Shown one piece after another: positions 55,545 through 63,891 of a DNA stretch of 64,000 nucleotides. The DNA lies in assembly GCA_004297165.1 (NCBI GenBank), contig SCUJ01000008.1, positions 470,609 through 534,608 of the forward strand, given 5' to 3'. Position 1 is the stretch's first letter, and each line of letters begins with the position of its first letter. The notes beneath the pieces were generated by a model. That model was not told the DNA's origin, did no database searches, and worked only from the letters and a program-made list of their open reading frames with translations. The translations under genes were made by a program, and so were the position numbers. This stretch comes from Gammaproteobacteria bacterium (lineage in GTDB: Bacteria; Pseudomonadota; Gammaproteobacteria; Eutrophobiales; Eutrophobiaceae).

Positions 55545-56291
55545 ATGAAACATCAAATCAGAATCGCCCTGCTTTTGTGTCTCGGTATATTGTGGCTCGC
55601 GCCCGCGCAGGCCGCAGACAGCGGCTTTCAGGCCGCGCTCGCCTCGCCCGATCGACCCGCCGAGGACAAGGCCCGGGATGCCGCGCGCAAACCCGCGGAG
55701 ACGGTCGAATTTCTGGGGATCGAGTCCGGGATGACCGTCGTTGACGTGCTGGCCGGCGGCGGCTGGTTCACCGAGGTACTTTCCGGCGCTGTCGGTCCCA
55801 AGGGCAAGGTCATCTCCCAGGCCGGACCCCGGATGTTGCAGATGCAGGGCGGAGCCGCAGCCGAGGCCGCCAGGAAGCGCGCCGCGCGTCTCGGCAATGT
55901 CGAGGTGAGTTTCGAGAACGTCGATGCCCTCGGCATCAACGCGACAGCGGATGCCGCCGTCACCGCCATGAACCTGCATGATGTCTTCAACTTCGGGGGC
56001 GAGGAGGCGGCACTGAATTTCATGAAGGGCGTCTTCGCGGCGCTGAGGCCGGGCGGCGTCTTCGGCGTCATCGACCATGTGGGGATCGCGGGACAGAACA
56101 ATAACGATCTGCACCGGATCGAACCCGCGATCGCAAAACGGCTCCTGGAAGCGGCCGGTTTCACGATCGAGGCCGAATCCGATCTCCTCGCGAACCCGGA
56201 GGATAACCATACGCTGGGGATCCGCGACGCCTCACTCGAACGCCGGTCCGATCAATTCCTCTTCCGCGCCCGGAAACCGGCGGGAGGTTAG
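55545..56291 (+). CDS. Predicted exported SAM-methyltransferase-like protein
   Basis: The 248-residue protein has a signal peptide (MKHQIRIALLLCLGILWLA, cleaved near AQA) followed by a Rossmann methyltransferase-like domain with VVDVLAGGGWFTEVLSG at motif I and GGVFGVIDHVG near motif IV-V. Predicted export of a SAM-type enzyme is odd because SAM is cytoplasmic. A related group of exported proteins (COG4798 type) is known to me by layout, with no established function. It is not in an operon with ParA by spacing of 74 bp across the repeat. Confidence 0.75.
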   Translation: MKHQIRIALLLCLGILWLAPAQAADSGFQAALASPDRPAEDKARDAARKPAETVEFLGIESGMTVVDVLAGGGWFTEVLSGAVGPKGKVISQAGPRMLQMQGGAAAEAARKRAARLGNVEVSFENVDALGINATADAAVTAMNLHDVFNFGGEEAALNFMKGVFAALRPGGVFGVIDHVGIAGQNNNDLHRIEPAIAKRLLEAAGFTIEAESDLLANPEDNHTLGIRDASLERRSDQFLFRARKPAGG

Positions 56292-56307
56292 GACAATCTA
56301 TAACGCC

Positions 56308-56337
56308 CCCCACCCGGCTTTCGAAAAATGGGTGGGG
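56308..56337. terminator. Hairpin between convergent genes
   Basis: CCCCACCC (56308-56315) and GGGTGGGG (56330-56337) form an eight-pair stem between the plus-strand methyltransferase and the minus-strand CopD-like gene. It may end transcription from the plus-strand gene, but no T-run follows. Confidence 0.35.
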
Positions 56338-56341
56338 AGCG

Positions 56342-56377
56342 GTAGATTGGGTTAAGCGCAGCGCAACCCAACATTAC
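56342..56377. repeat. Short repeat with hairpin core
   Basis: TTGGGTT (56347-56353) and AACCCAA (56365-56371) are inverted around GCGCAGCGC. The core matches that of the element at 29-109. Confidence 0.4.
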
Positions 56378-56392
56378 CTTGCGCAAGCCACC

Positions 56393-56851
56393 TCAGCCCG
56401 CACCCCGAGCCGAAATCGCTGCGATCACGGTGCAAATCCCGAGCACGAGATTGAGGGCCACAAGGCGGCGGATAGAGTTGAGGACCTGACCGGCTACCGG
56501 CCAGGCGGAGTCAGCACAACTCTTGCGCAGCCTTGGAAACAGCGCCATATAGATGTGGCCGAAGACCGCCGCCATCACCAGGCCAAGGGCCAGCATGACA
56601 TGCCAGCCGATGGGCGCGGCGCCAAAGCCGACTTGCGCAATGAGCGTGAACCCGGTTGCCAGGATTACCACGACGGAAATCGCCGTGTAGCGCAGGAAGC
56701 GCGCGAAGGTGGCGGTCCACAGCGTCAACCGTATCGGCGGCTCCAGCAACTCGGCGGCGGCAGGGCGGAGACAGAAATAGGCGAAAAACATCCCGCCGAT
56801 CCAGGCGATTGCACCCAGCAGATGCAGAAGGATCAATACTTGTCTGAGCAT
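56393..56851 (-). CDS. CopD-like membrane protein
   Basis: The 152-residue protein has four predicted membrane helices (about 5-25, 47-70, 80-100, 125-148). HLLGAIAWIGGMFF with a conserved His and W resembles CopD-family and related heme/copper membrane proteins; a second His occurs in IGWHVML and a third in FGHIYM. It could bind copper or heme. It stands alone between repeat sequence and mutM. Confidence 0.7.
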   Translation of the reverse strand: MLRQVLILLHLLGAIAWIGGMFFAYFCLRPAAAELLEPPIRLTLWTATFARFLRYTAISVVVILATGFTLIAQVGFGAAPIGWHVMLALGLVMAAVFGHIYMALFPRLRKSCADSAWPVAGQVLNSIRRLVALNLVLGICTVIAAISARGAG

Positions 56852-56930
56852 GGGATGGACTCCTGGTCGCTATACCCCGGATTCAACTTCATCAGGTAAC
56901 CTGAAGGTTAGCACACGGATCATCGCCCCG

Positions 56931-57746
56931 CTAACGCTGACACCTCGGACAGTAGTAACTCGCGCGCTGGCCGATGCGTAACTGCCGGATCGCACCGCCG
57001 CATTTCAGGCAGGCATCCCCTTCCCGTCCGTAGACCTGTAATTTCCGAATGTAATAACCCGTCTGGCCGGACTCTCCGACGAAGTCCCGCAAGGTCGTGC
57101 CGCCCGCGGCGATGGAGGCCCGGAGCACCTGGCGGATGGCGGCCACCAGCGCCTCATAACGTGGCAGGGAAATTTTTCCGGCGGCGCGCTGTGGATGGAT
57201 GCCGCTCCGGTACAGGGCCTCGCTCGCGTAGATGTTGCCAACGCCGACCACGATCCGCTGGTCCATGATGAAGCTCTTTACCGCCTGTTTCCTGTTCCTG
57301 GATCGGGAAAACAGATACTCTCCATCGCATTCGTCTCCCAGCGGCTCGGGTCCCATCTCGCGCAGCAGCTTGTGTTCTGCGGGCGGACGCGTGGTGTAGA
57401 TCAGGGCGCCGAAGCGGCGCGGGTCCCGGAAGCGCAGCAGCCGATCCGGGCCGAAGACGATATCAACGTGATCGTGCTTCTCCGGCGACGCGCCGTTTTG
57501 GATGATGCGCAGGCTGCCCGACATCCCGAGATGGAGGATCAGCCAGCCGCGATCCAGTTCGAAGAGCAGGTACTTGGCGCGGCGTGTGATGTTGTTGACC
57601 GTCTGTCCGCGCAGGCTGGAACCAATCCCCTTCGGCAGCGGCCAGCGGAGATCCCGGTTGCGCACGACGAGTGCCTGGATCCGCCGGCCGGCGAGATGCG
57701 GGTGGATCCCCCGCAGCGTGGTCTCGACCTCCGGCAGTTCCGGCAT
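56931..57746 (-). CDS. mutM: Formamidopyrimidine-DNA glycosylase
   Basis: MutM removes 8-oxoguanine from DNA. The N terminus MPELPEVETT holds the catalytic Pro2 and Glu3, and a Lys in the QALVVRNRDLRWPLP region precedes the conserved helices. The C-terminal zinc finger is CLKCGGAIRQ...YYCPRCQ. The length (271) is normal. It is followed by the Gld-type gene on the same strand, 14 bp away. Confidence 0.96.
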   Translation of the reverse strand: MPELPEVETTLRGIHPHLAGRRIQALVVRNRDLRWPLPKGIGSSLRGQTVNNITRRAKYLLFELDRGWLILHLGMSGSLRIIQNGASPEKHDHVDIVFGPDRLLRFRDPRRFGALIYTTRPPAEHKLLREMGPEPLGDECDGEYLFSRSRNRKQAVKSFIMDQRIVVGVGNIYASEALYRSGIHPQRAAGKISLPRYEALVAAIRQVLRASIAAGGTTLRDFVGESGQTGYYIRKLQVYGREGDACLKCGGAIRQLRIGQRASYYCPRCQR

Positions 57747-57760
57747 GTATCAGCCTCGCC

Positions 57761-59131
57761 TTACAATCGTCGCCGCCGCCAGTGGATCACGGCTCCGGCG
57801 ATGAGGAGCCCGGCAGGCAGGACGATGAGGAAACCGAGCCCCAGTATGCCCGAGGCCACCGAGCCGGCCTCGAAATCATGGTCGGGTCTCGCCGCCGCCG
57901 GCAGTTTGATGAGAGCGTCATCGCGGCTCAGCCAGTTGATGAAGCGCAGCGAGAGTTCCAGATTGCCGCTGTTCGCGAGATAGGTATTCGAGAGGAAATC
58001 CCCGTCGCCGATCACGATGACGCGCTGGTTGCCCGCAGCGTCTGGCGTACCCGTATCGCGTTCCAGCGCCACGGCGAGATCGAGAGGTCCCCGCGCCTCC
58101 GTGTCGTCGATCTGTATCGTCCCCGCGATCGGCCCGGCCTCCTGCCAGCTCTCGTTCCCGGTGCGCAGGAGCGGTTTCAGCGACCAGCCCTGCGACTTTT
58201 CCCCGGCGGCGATCGAGGTCGCCCGCGGGAACACCGTGCTGAAGTCGAACTCCTTGAGGAGATCGTGATCCGTATAGTCTTCCTCCGTCAGCACCGCGAT
58301 GCCAGGGTCGTCGACCCCGAAGCGGCGCGCGCCGGCATCGATCGCCTGCCCTTCACGGAAGACGATGCCAAGCCGTTGCGCGACCGAGTCGAGGCCGTGG
58401 AGATCGCCGGGATCGCCGAGCCAGAGCAGATTACCGCCCCGTTCGAGATAATCGAGGATCAGGTTGGTCTCGGCGGGAAGGAGATCGACCGCCGGATTCG
58501 AGATGATCAGCACCGCGGTGTTGTCTGGAATGACCCCCGCGGCGGCCAGATTGAGGGCCTGGAATTTATAACCGCGGCTCGTCAGTTGCCCAACCCAATC
58601 GCCAAGATCGTGATTCGCGCGTCCGCCGGGATTGCGCTCGCCATGCCCCGCGACGAAGGCGAGCCAGCGATCGGCCCCGCGCAACAACCGTTGCAGGGCG
58701 TTGCTGAAGGTCTCCTCGTCGCCGCTCGTCACGTGTTCGCTGCGCCCCTGATAATGCAACACCATCTCGCCGTTCACCCGGAGGCCGAGCGCGCGGATCT
58801 CGTCCGGCACGGAGTCCGGGTCGATGAAATGCACACGGATGTCCGCGCCGGCCCGCTGGTAGCGCGCGATGAAGCGTTTGATCGCCTCGCGCAGGGCGGT
58901 CTGCTCGCGGGCATACACAGTGACATCGAGCGGTTCGGCGAGGTCCTTGACCAGCATGAGACTCGCCGCGGACAGACTGTGCCGGCCGCCGCGGGTCCAG
59001 TCCGCGTGATGGCGGTATTGCAGACTGAGCCAGGCGAGTGCCGCCATGATCGCCACCACGGCGAGCGGCTCCAGCAGGCGGCGGTAACGGCGGAGTATCG
59101 ATGTCAGGTTCTGCATGTTCAGCGCGCGCAA
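57761..59131 (-). CDS. GldG-like ABC transporter auxiliary protein
   Basis: The 456-residue protein has a membrane helix near residues 20-40, an extracytoplasmic GldG-type/DUF4350-like domain (about 45-400) with VIPDNTAVLIISNPAVDLLP and ERGGNLLWLGDPGD, and a C-terminal helix near 425-448 with a basic tail. The start is a TTG at 59129-59131 (GGGA upstream) or the ATG at 59116. It follows the permease gene by 12 bp and forms the third part of a Gld-type exporter. Confidence 0.82.
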   Translation of the reverse strand: MRALNMQNLTSILRRYRRLLEPLAVVAIMAALAWLSLQYRHHADWTRGGRHSLSAASLMLVKDLAEPLDVTVYAREQTALREAIKRFIARYQRAGADIRVHFIDPDSVPDEIRALGLRVNGEMVLHYQGRSEHVTSGDEETFSNALQRLLRGADRWLAFVAGHGERNPGGRANHDLGDWVGQLTSRGYKFQALNLAAAGVIPDNTAVLIISNPAVDLLPAETNLILDYLERGGNLLWLGDPGDLHGLDSVAQRLGIVFREGQAIDAGARRFGVDDPGIAVLTEEDYTDHDLLKEFDFSTVFPRATSIAAGEKSQGWSLKPLLRTGNESWQEAGPIAGTIQIDDTEARGPLDLAVALERDTGTPDAAGNQRVIVIGDGDFLSNTYLANSGNLELSLRFINWLSRDDALIKLPAAARPDHDFEAGSVASGILGLGFLIVLPAGLLIAGAVIHWRRRRL

Positions 59132-59143
59132 CGGTTCCCGCTC

Positions 59144-59884
59144 TCAGCGATATTCCCGCAGGGTGTCCAGCCGCCAGCCGGCCAGGACGAGGGACCCGCC
59201 GGTGAGGATGAGGAAATAGGCGATATCGGCGGTATCGAGCATCCCGCTCAGAAGGTTGCCGAAATGCGGCATGATGGCGAGCCAGAAAAAAATCCCCGCG
59301 AGCGGGCCGGCATTCGCACCCGCTAGATTCAGGATCCATAACAGAAACAGGGCCGCAAAGGCCCCGGCCGCCGCCTGCGCCGGTTGCCGGGTCAATGTGG
59401 AGCAGAACAGGCCAATCGCCGCGACCGCGCAGAGAAGCAGAAACAGTCCGAGCAGACCGGCGCCGACCTGCCCTGCGTCCGGCGCGGTCCCGAACCAAAG
59501 CGAGACGACGAGCAGCGCCGTGAGCGCGAGGCTGCACAAGAGCAGCAACAGGATGCCGAGGAATTTTCCGATCACCACCTGGCTTATCCGGACCGGCGCG
59601 GTGAAGAGCAGGCTCAGGGTCCCGTGCCGCTGCTCGTCGCTGCAGAGGCGCATGGTGAGGAACGGCGTGACGAGCACGAGCAACATCCCGGCCATGCGCA
59701 GGGTCCCGGCCACGACGGTCTCGGTGATCCCGAAGCCCTGCCACACGGCCTGCTGCTCCAGATAGGCCGAGAGCATCTGGAAGAGGATCATGGCTTCGAG
59801 GAAATGCACCAGGGCGAAGAGAAACCAGGGCAGGGGCGAGCGGATAAAGCGCCGGAATTCGTGCAAGGCTATGGCGATCGGCAT
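59144..59884 (-). CDS. Gld-type ABC permease (GldF-like)
   Basis: From the ATG at 59882-59884 the 246-residue permease has six predicted helices with RRFIRSPLPWFLFALVHF near the N terminus and the loop DEQRHGTLSLLFTAP typical of ABC-2 permeases. It starts four bases after the ATPase stop. A longer ORF starting at 60070 lies inside the ATPase gene. Confidence 0.88.
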   Translation of the reverse strand: MPIAIALHEFRRFIRSPLPWFLFALVHFLEAMILFQMLSAYLEQQAVWQGFGITETVVAGTLRMAGMLLVLVTPFLTMRLCSDEQRHGTLSLLFTAPVRISQVVIGKFLGILLLLLCSLALTALLVVSLWFGTAPDAGQVGAGLLGLFLLLCAVAAIGLFCSTLTRQPAQAAAGAFAALFLLWILNLAGANAGPLAGIFFWLAIMPHFGNLLSGMLDTADIAYFLILTGGSLVLAGWRLDTLREYR

Positions 59885-59888
59885 CGTT

Positions 59889-60830
59889 TCAATTCCCGTT
59901 CGCGGCGGCGCCGGTACACCGCAGGTAGGCCGTCTCCAGGGCATCGCGCAGCGGCGCAAGCTCGTACAACCCCCAGCCGGAGGCCACCGCCTCCGCCGCG
60001 ATCCGGGCGGGTGTCTCCGCCGGGTCCGCGCATTCGATCCGGAACCGGCCCTCCCCGTTGCCCGTGACATTCAACACGCCGCGTATCGCCCGCAGGATCT
60101 CCGCAATGGGCGGGTTCTTCAGGGCAAGCGCGACACCATAAGGTCCGGTATCCAGCTTCGAGTCGCGCACCAGCTCGTCCAGCACGATTTTGCCCGCGTG
60201 GATGATCTGCACGCGGTCGCAACAGGCCCGGACCTCGCTCAGGATATGCGTGCTCATGATGATGGCGTGTTCCTGGCCGACCTCGCGAATCAGTACCCGC
60301 AGTTCCAGGATCTGTCCGGGGTCGAGGCCCGTGGCGGGTTCGTCGAGGATGATCAGGGCGGGGGAATGGATGAGGGCCTGGGCAATACCGACACGCTGCT
60401 GGTAACCGCCCGAGAGATTGGCGATCAGACGCCGGCCGACATCCTTGAGACCACAGAGCCCCTTGCTTCGATCAAGCGCCGCGCGCGCTCCGGCCCCGGA
60501 CAACAGATGCAGCCGGGCGCAGTAAAGCAGATATTCATCGACGGTGAGGTCCGGATACAGCGGGGGCTGTTCCGGCAGGTATCCGATCAACGCCTTCGCC
60601 CGTTCCGGTTGTCTCAGGAGGTCATGGCCGCCGATGCGGATCCGGCCCGTGGTGGGCGGCAGCGCGCCGGAAAGCATTTGCAAGGTCGTGGACTTGCCCG
60701 CGCCATTCGGACCGAGGAGGCCGAGCACCTGGCCGCGGTCCAGTTCGAAACTCGCATCGATCACGGCGGAGCGGTTGCCATAAAGGCGCGATATCCCGTT
60801 TACCGATAGCAATGCCTGTCCCGTCGTCAC
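59889..60830 (-). CDS. Gld-type ABC ATPase (GldA-like)
   Basis: The 313-residue ATPase has Walker A GPNGAGKST, signature NLSGGYQQR, Walker B LIILDEPATGLD, H-loop STHIL and the C-terminal accessory domain. With the two following genes it makes a three-part ABC-2 system like GldA-GldF-GldG. That set was named for gliding in Bacteroidetes but is widespread. The substrate is unknown. Confidence 0.9.
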   Translation of the reverse strand: MTTGQALLSVNGISRLYGNRSAVIDASFELDRGQVLGLLGPNGAGKSTTLQMLSGALPPTTGRIRIGGHDLLRQPERAKALIGYLPEQPPLYPDLTVDEYLLYCARLHLLSGAGARAALDRSKGLCGLKDVGRRLIANLSGGYQQRVGIAQALIHSPALIILDEPATGLDPGQILELRVLIREVGQEHAIIMSTHILSEVRACCDRVQIIHAGKIVLDELVRDSKLDTGPYGVALALKNPPIAEILRAIRGVLNVTGNGEGRFRIECADPAETPARIAAEAVASGWGLYELAPLRDALETAYLRCTGAAANGN

Positions 60831-60877
60831 GCCGCTATTATTTCAGACGGGGGGCGGGATTCAAATACGCGAGACAG

Positions 60878-60912
60878 TGGAAACCTCACCCTTGCGCCGG
60901 GTGAGGTTCCGG
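60878..60912. other. Stem-loop between rpmG and the ABC operon
   Basis: GGAA-CCTCACCC (60879-60891, one bulged A) pairs with GGGTGAGGTTCC (60899-60910). It lies between two minus-strand operons. No T-run is seen on the minus strand, so it may be a repeat or an mRNA 3' end structure for rpmG. Confidence 0.4.
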
Positions 60913-60955
60913 AAATAATTAGGAGAGGGCAGACCCGGCGGAGTCGCGCGGGGCG

Positions 60956-61120
60956 TTACTTGATCTTGGCTTCCTTGTACACCACGTACTTGCGGATCAC
61001 CGGATCAAACTTGTTCAGCTCCAGCTTGTCCGGCTTGGTGCGTTTGTTCTTGGTGGTAGTGTAGAAATGCCCGGTCCCTGCGGAGGAAACCATGCGGATC
61101 TTTTCTCGGGTGGCTGCCAT
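60956..61120 (-). CDS. rpmG: 50S ribosomal protein L33
   Basis: This 54-residue protein begins [20 protein letters not shown] and ends [10 protein letters not shown]. The segment [18 protein letters not shown] is the L33 core, without the zinc cysteines of other L33 types. It follows rpmB by 11 bp on the same strand, the usual pair. Confidence 0.93.
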   Translation of the reverse strand: MAATREKIRMVSSAGTGHFYTTTKNKRTKPDKLELNKFDPVIRKYVVYKEAKIK

Positions 61121-61131
61121 GGTGGTCTCCT

Positions 61132-61368
61132 TTAGATCTTTTCACCGCGGGCGCGGAGGTCGGAAACTATCTTCTCGATGCCGTGTTTATCGATAATGCG
61201 CAGTCCCTTGGTGCTGACGCGCAGGCTGACCCAGCGCTTCTCGGCCGGGACCCAGAAGCGGCGGTCGTGCAGATTGGGCAGGAAACGACGCTTGGTCTTG
61301 TTGTTGGCGTGGGAGACATTATGCCCGGTTAGAGGCTTTTTCCCGGTGATTTGGCATACTCGCGACAT
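61132..61368 (-). CDS. rpmB: 50S ribosomal protein L28
   Basis: The 78-residue L28 starts [29 protein letters not shown] and has [11 protein letters not shown] near the end. Its order rpmB-rpmG is standard in gammaproteobacteria. Confidence 0.95.
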   Translation of the reverse strand: MSRVCQITGKKPLTGHNVSHANNKTKRRFLPNLHDRRFWVPAEKRWVSLRVSTKGLRIIDKHGIEKIVSDLRARGEKI

Positions 61369-61532
61369 GACAGAATTCCATACAAATACTCGAAGGAGGG
61401 CGGATTCTACCCGGAAAATCCCCCCGCGCCAAGCTGGAAAGCATTACCGGAGGCCACATCCTCCCGGCTGCTCATGCCTTGCGAGGCGTGCGCAGCGCCC
61501 CATGAGATTCGAACATCGAGAGTTCGATTTTA

Positions 61533-62321
61533 ATGGCACACAGTCCTCAGTATGCTGAAGAAATGAATGCCTTCTACGACAGGACAGGTTCCAGCTATTC
61601 CGCAACACGCCGGCCCGACCCGCGTATCGCGAACCGGATAATGGAAGCCCTGGGCGATTCGGCCTCCGTTGTGAATGTCGGCGCAGGCGCTGGATCCTAC
61701 GAGCCTTCGGATCGGCTCGTCATCGCCGTTGAACCGTCATCGACCATGATTTCCCAACGTGCTGCCGGTTCTGCCCCGGTCGTTCAGGGGATAGCGGAAC
61801 AGTTACCCTTCGAGGACGATGCCTTCGATGCGACGCTCGCCATCCTTACGGTGCATCACTGGACCGATCCAGGATGGGGTCTTGCCGAGATGCGGCGCGT
61901 CGCCAAGAAACGGGTGGTCGTCCTGACCTGGGATCAGGTCATCTGGGAGTCGTTCTGGCTCATCCGCGAATACCTGCCCTGCATATGCGATCTGGACCGG
62001 CGAAAGGCGCTGGCCATCGGCGACATCGTCTCCGCGCTCGGTGAGTGTGAGGTTGTTACCGTCCCGATCCCGCACGACTGCATGGATGGATTCCACGGGG
62101 CCTATTGGCGACGGCCCGAGGCCTACCTCGATCCCCGCATTCGCTCCGGGATCTCCACCTATGCCTCGATACACCAGGACGAACTCGACCATGGACTGCG
62201 CAGGCTCGCCTCGGATATTCAGAACGGGACTTGGGAAAAAAGGCATCGCGAACTCTGCGACGCGGATGAGATCGATCTTGGGTACCGGTTGGTCATTGCG
62301 CGAATGGACCATGGTGGGTAA
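61533..62321 (+). CDS. Class I SAM-dependent methyltransferase
   Basis: The 262-residue protein has a Rossmann methyltransferase core: motif I VVNVGAGAGSYEP (near 46-58), the acidic VAVEPSS, ERLPFEDDAFD-like QLPFEDDAFD (near 90-99) and ILTVHHW. The substrate is not evident. The start could instead be the ATG at 61563. It is a stand-alone gene between the ribosomal pair and the toxin-antitoxin genes. Confidence 0.8.
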   Translation: MAHSPQYAEEMNAFYDRTGSSYSATRRPDPRIANRIMEALGDSASVVNVGAGAGSYEPSDRLVIAVEPSSTMISQRAAGSAPVVQGIAEQLPFEDDAFDATLAILTVHHWTDPGWGLAEMRRVAKKRVVVLTWDQVIWESFWLIREYLPCICDLDRRKALAIGDIVSALGECEVVTVPIPHDCMDGFHGAYWRRPEAYLDPRIRSGISTYASIHQDELDHGLRRLASDIQNGTWEKRHRELCDADEIDLGYRLVIARMDHGG

Positions 62322-62432
62322 TGAAGAACATGACTTCAACTGTCTGATTACGCCGGAGACATCTCGCCTGGGCGTTTGATTGGAGCGCATGAGACTCCAA
62401 AGTGATCGCTATAACCCATCTATTAATATGGC

Positions 62433-62457
62433 AATATAACCATATATCAGTTATATT
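62433..62457. promoter_or_regulatory. Palindromic operator upstream of brnTA
   Basis: AATATAAC (62433-62440) and GTTATATT (62450-62457) are perfect inverted eight-base arms separated by nine A+T-rich bases. They end nine bases before the toxin start codon, a place suited to autorepression by the BrnA-BrnT complex. Confidence 0.6.
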
Positions 62458-62465
62458 CGCCACTT

Positions 62466-62756
62466 ATGATCAAGGATAGATTTGAGTGGGATCCGGAGAA
62501 GGACATTCTAAACCAGGTCAAACACGCCGTTTCCTTTTCGGAAGCGCAGTATGCGTTCTCAGATCCGCATAGAGTCATTGCCGAGGACTTGGCGCACAGT
62601 GGCAAGGAGAAACGCTACTACTGCTTCGGCAAGGTGAGCGACGGGATTCTGACAGTACGATTCACCTATAGATTCGGTTTCATCCGGATATTTGGCGCCG
62701 GATACTGGAGAAGAGGCAAACAGATTTATGAGCAAGAAAATCAAGTACACCGATGA
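62466..62756 (+). CDS. brnT: BrnT-family toxin
   Basis: The 96-residue protein has the BrnT signature: FEWDPEKDILNQVKHAVSFSEA near the N terminus, then DLAHSGKEKRYYCFGKV and VRFTYR...IRIFGA. BrnT is a RelE-like ribonuclease that halts translation; the antitoxin neutralises it. The gene overlaps brnA by 29 bp. Start at the ATG 62466. Confidence 0.88.
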   Translation: MIKDRFEWDPEKDILNQVKHAVSFSEAQYAFSDPHRVIAEDLAHSGKEKRYYCFGKVSDGILTVRFTYRFGFIRIFGAGYWRRGKQIYEQENQVHR

Positions 62757-62958
62757 ACCCATAGGCAAGGTTAAAATCGTCCCGGACTTCCTTCCTTCAC
62801 CGGACGACCTCGCATTCCGGGATGACACAGTCAAGGTGACGATAGCCCTGAGCCGATCCAGTGTCGAGTTTTTCAAACGCGAGGCGAAGAAGCGAAATAC
62901 GCAGTACCAAAAGATGATTCGGAGACTACTGGATGCCTATAGCGCCACTCACCAATAA
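62728..62958 (+). CDS. brnA: BrnA-family antitoxin
   Basis: From the ATG at 62728 the 76-residue protein has a C-terminal ribbon-helix-helix-like part: VKVTIALSRSSVEFFKREAKKRNTQYQKMIRRLLDAY. The N-terminal half is acidic with Pro residues and would wrap the toxin. It overlaps brnT, as is usual, and likely represses the pair through the palindrome at 62433. Confidence 0.86.
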   Translation: MSKKIKYTDEPIGKVKIVPDFLPSPDDLAFRDDTVKVTIALSRSSVEFFKREAKKRNTQYQKMIRRLLDAYSATHQ

Positions 62959-63062
62959 TCGCTGACGGGTCACGCCACGCAACACACAAAGACTGATACG
63001 GAAACTATTTAATCCTTGCTGCTACTATGCCTATCGACTCTTTCCTGAAAGCACTTGGAGTC

Positions 63063-63143
63063 CGTAGGGTGGGCATGTCTTTCATGCCCACGAGGGATCG
63101 GCGCTAATAATTACGTGGGCACAGACAACGTGCCCACCCTACG
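63063..63143. repeat. Double-hairpin dispersed repeat
   Basis: CGTAGGGTGGGCA (63063-63075) and TGCCCACCCTACG (63131-63143) are perfect inverted ends. Inside are two more hairpins: GTGGGCATG/CATGCCCAC (63069-63091) and GTGGGCAC/GTGCCCAC (63115-63137). This is a REP-like or miniature element and contains no gene. The remaining sequence from 62959 to 63398 shows nothing else that I can support. Confidence 0.7.
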
Positions 63144-63398
63144 ATCTACGACCTTGATAATCATGGCAAATATCCGGATTATTGGTGCTCGCTATTAATA
63201 GAGGACCAGCCTTCCGGTGGTTATTGAAAACAGCAAATTAGACACCCCGGATATTGGCTGTCTATACTTCATTCCAACCTAACTCATTGAACAGGGAGGT
63301 AAGTCTGCATGCCCCACTCCGCCGCCCAAATAACATTATCCGACAATGTGTCCTACTATCACTAGTTGACCGTCATAGTCCCACCACGTGATGCGAAT

Positions 63399-63762
63399 AT
63401 GAAACGTCCGACCTTCTTCATCTCATCGACGATCCATGACTTTCAAGATCTTCGCTCAGCGCTTAAGTTTTACTTGGAAGAACAAGGTTGCAGAGTTCTC
63501 GCGTCAGAGTACAACGATTTCACAAAACCCTTGGATCGTCATTCGTATGATGCATGTATGCCGTCTATTCTCCGAGAAATTCAATTGACGCCTTTCATCA
63601 CGAATCCCCGCTATCTCTTGAAGGACGGGACCGGGAGGTTACTTCAGTAAGCGTGAAGCGTTGGAACTTACTGAGTACGCTCGCATTCAACTTACTCTCG
63701 CTTCAATTACATCCTGTCGTACTTACCCAAGCTATTTCATCTTCCACATTCTTAGAGTTTGA
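63399..63762 (+). pseudogene. Decayed DUF4062 domain gene
   Basis: MKRPTFFISSTIHDFQDLRSALKF starts an intact DUF4062 N terminus that runs to HSYDACMPS in one frame. It then goes off-family, ending at the TAA near 63650. A continuation is found in another frame from about 63637: GYFSKREALELTEYARIQLTL...ending TGA at 63760-63762, which reads like an intact C-terminal segment. So the gene carries an internal deletion and at least one frameshift. DUF4062 proteins often carry NTPase or effector domains in defence-like genes; nothing else survives here. A further short frame at 63554-63865 is likely accidental. Confidence 0.6.
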
Positions 63763-63891
63763 CTTAGCAACGGACTCGTACAAGGAAACCCCAGTTTATG
63801 AAGCGTTGCTTTCTCTACAGAACGAGGTCGGGTTCTCACCCGATTTCTCGGACACATCTAAATAGGGTAATAATGCCCGCGGAGGTGTGTC

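Noticed and set aside
60878..60912. Stem-loop as a Rho-independent terminator
   Set aside because: No T-run on the minus strand follows it.
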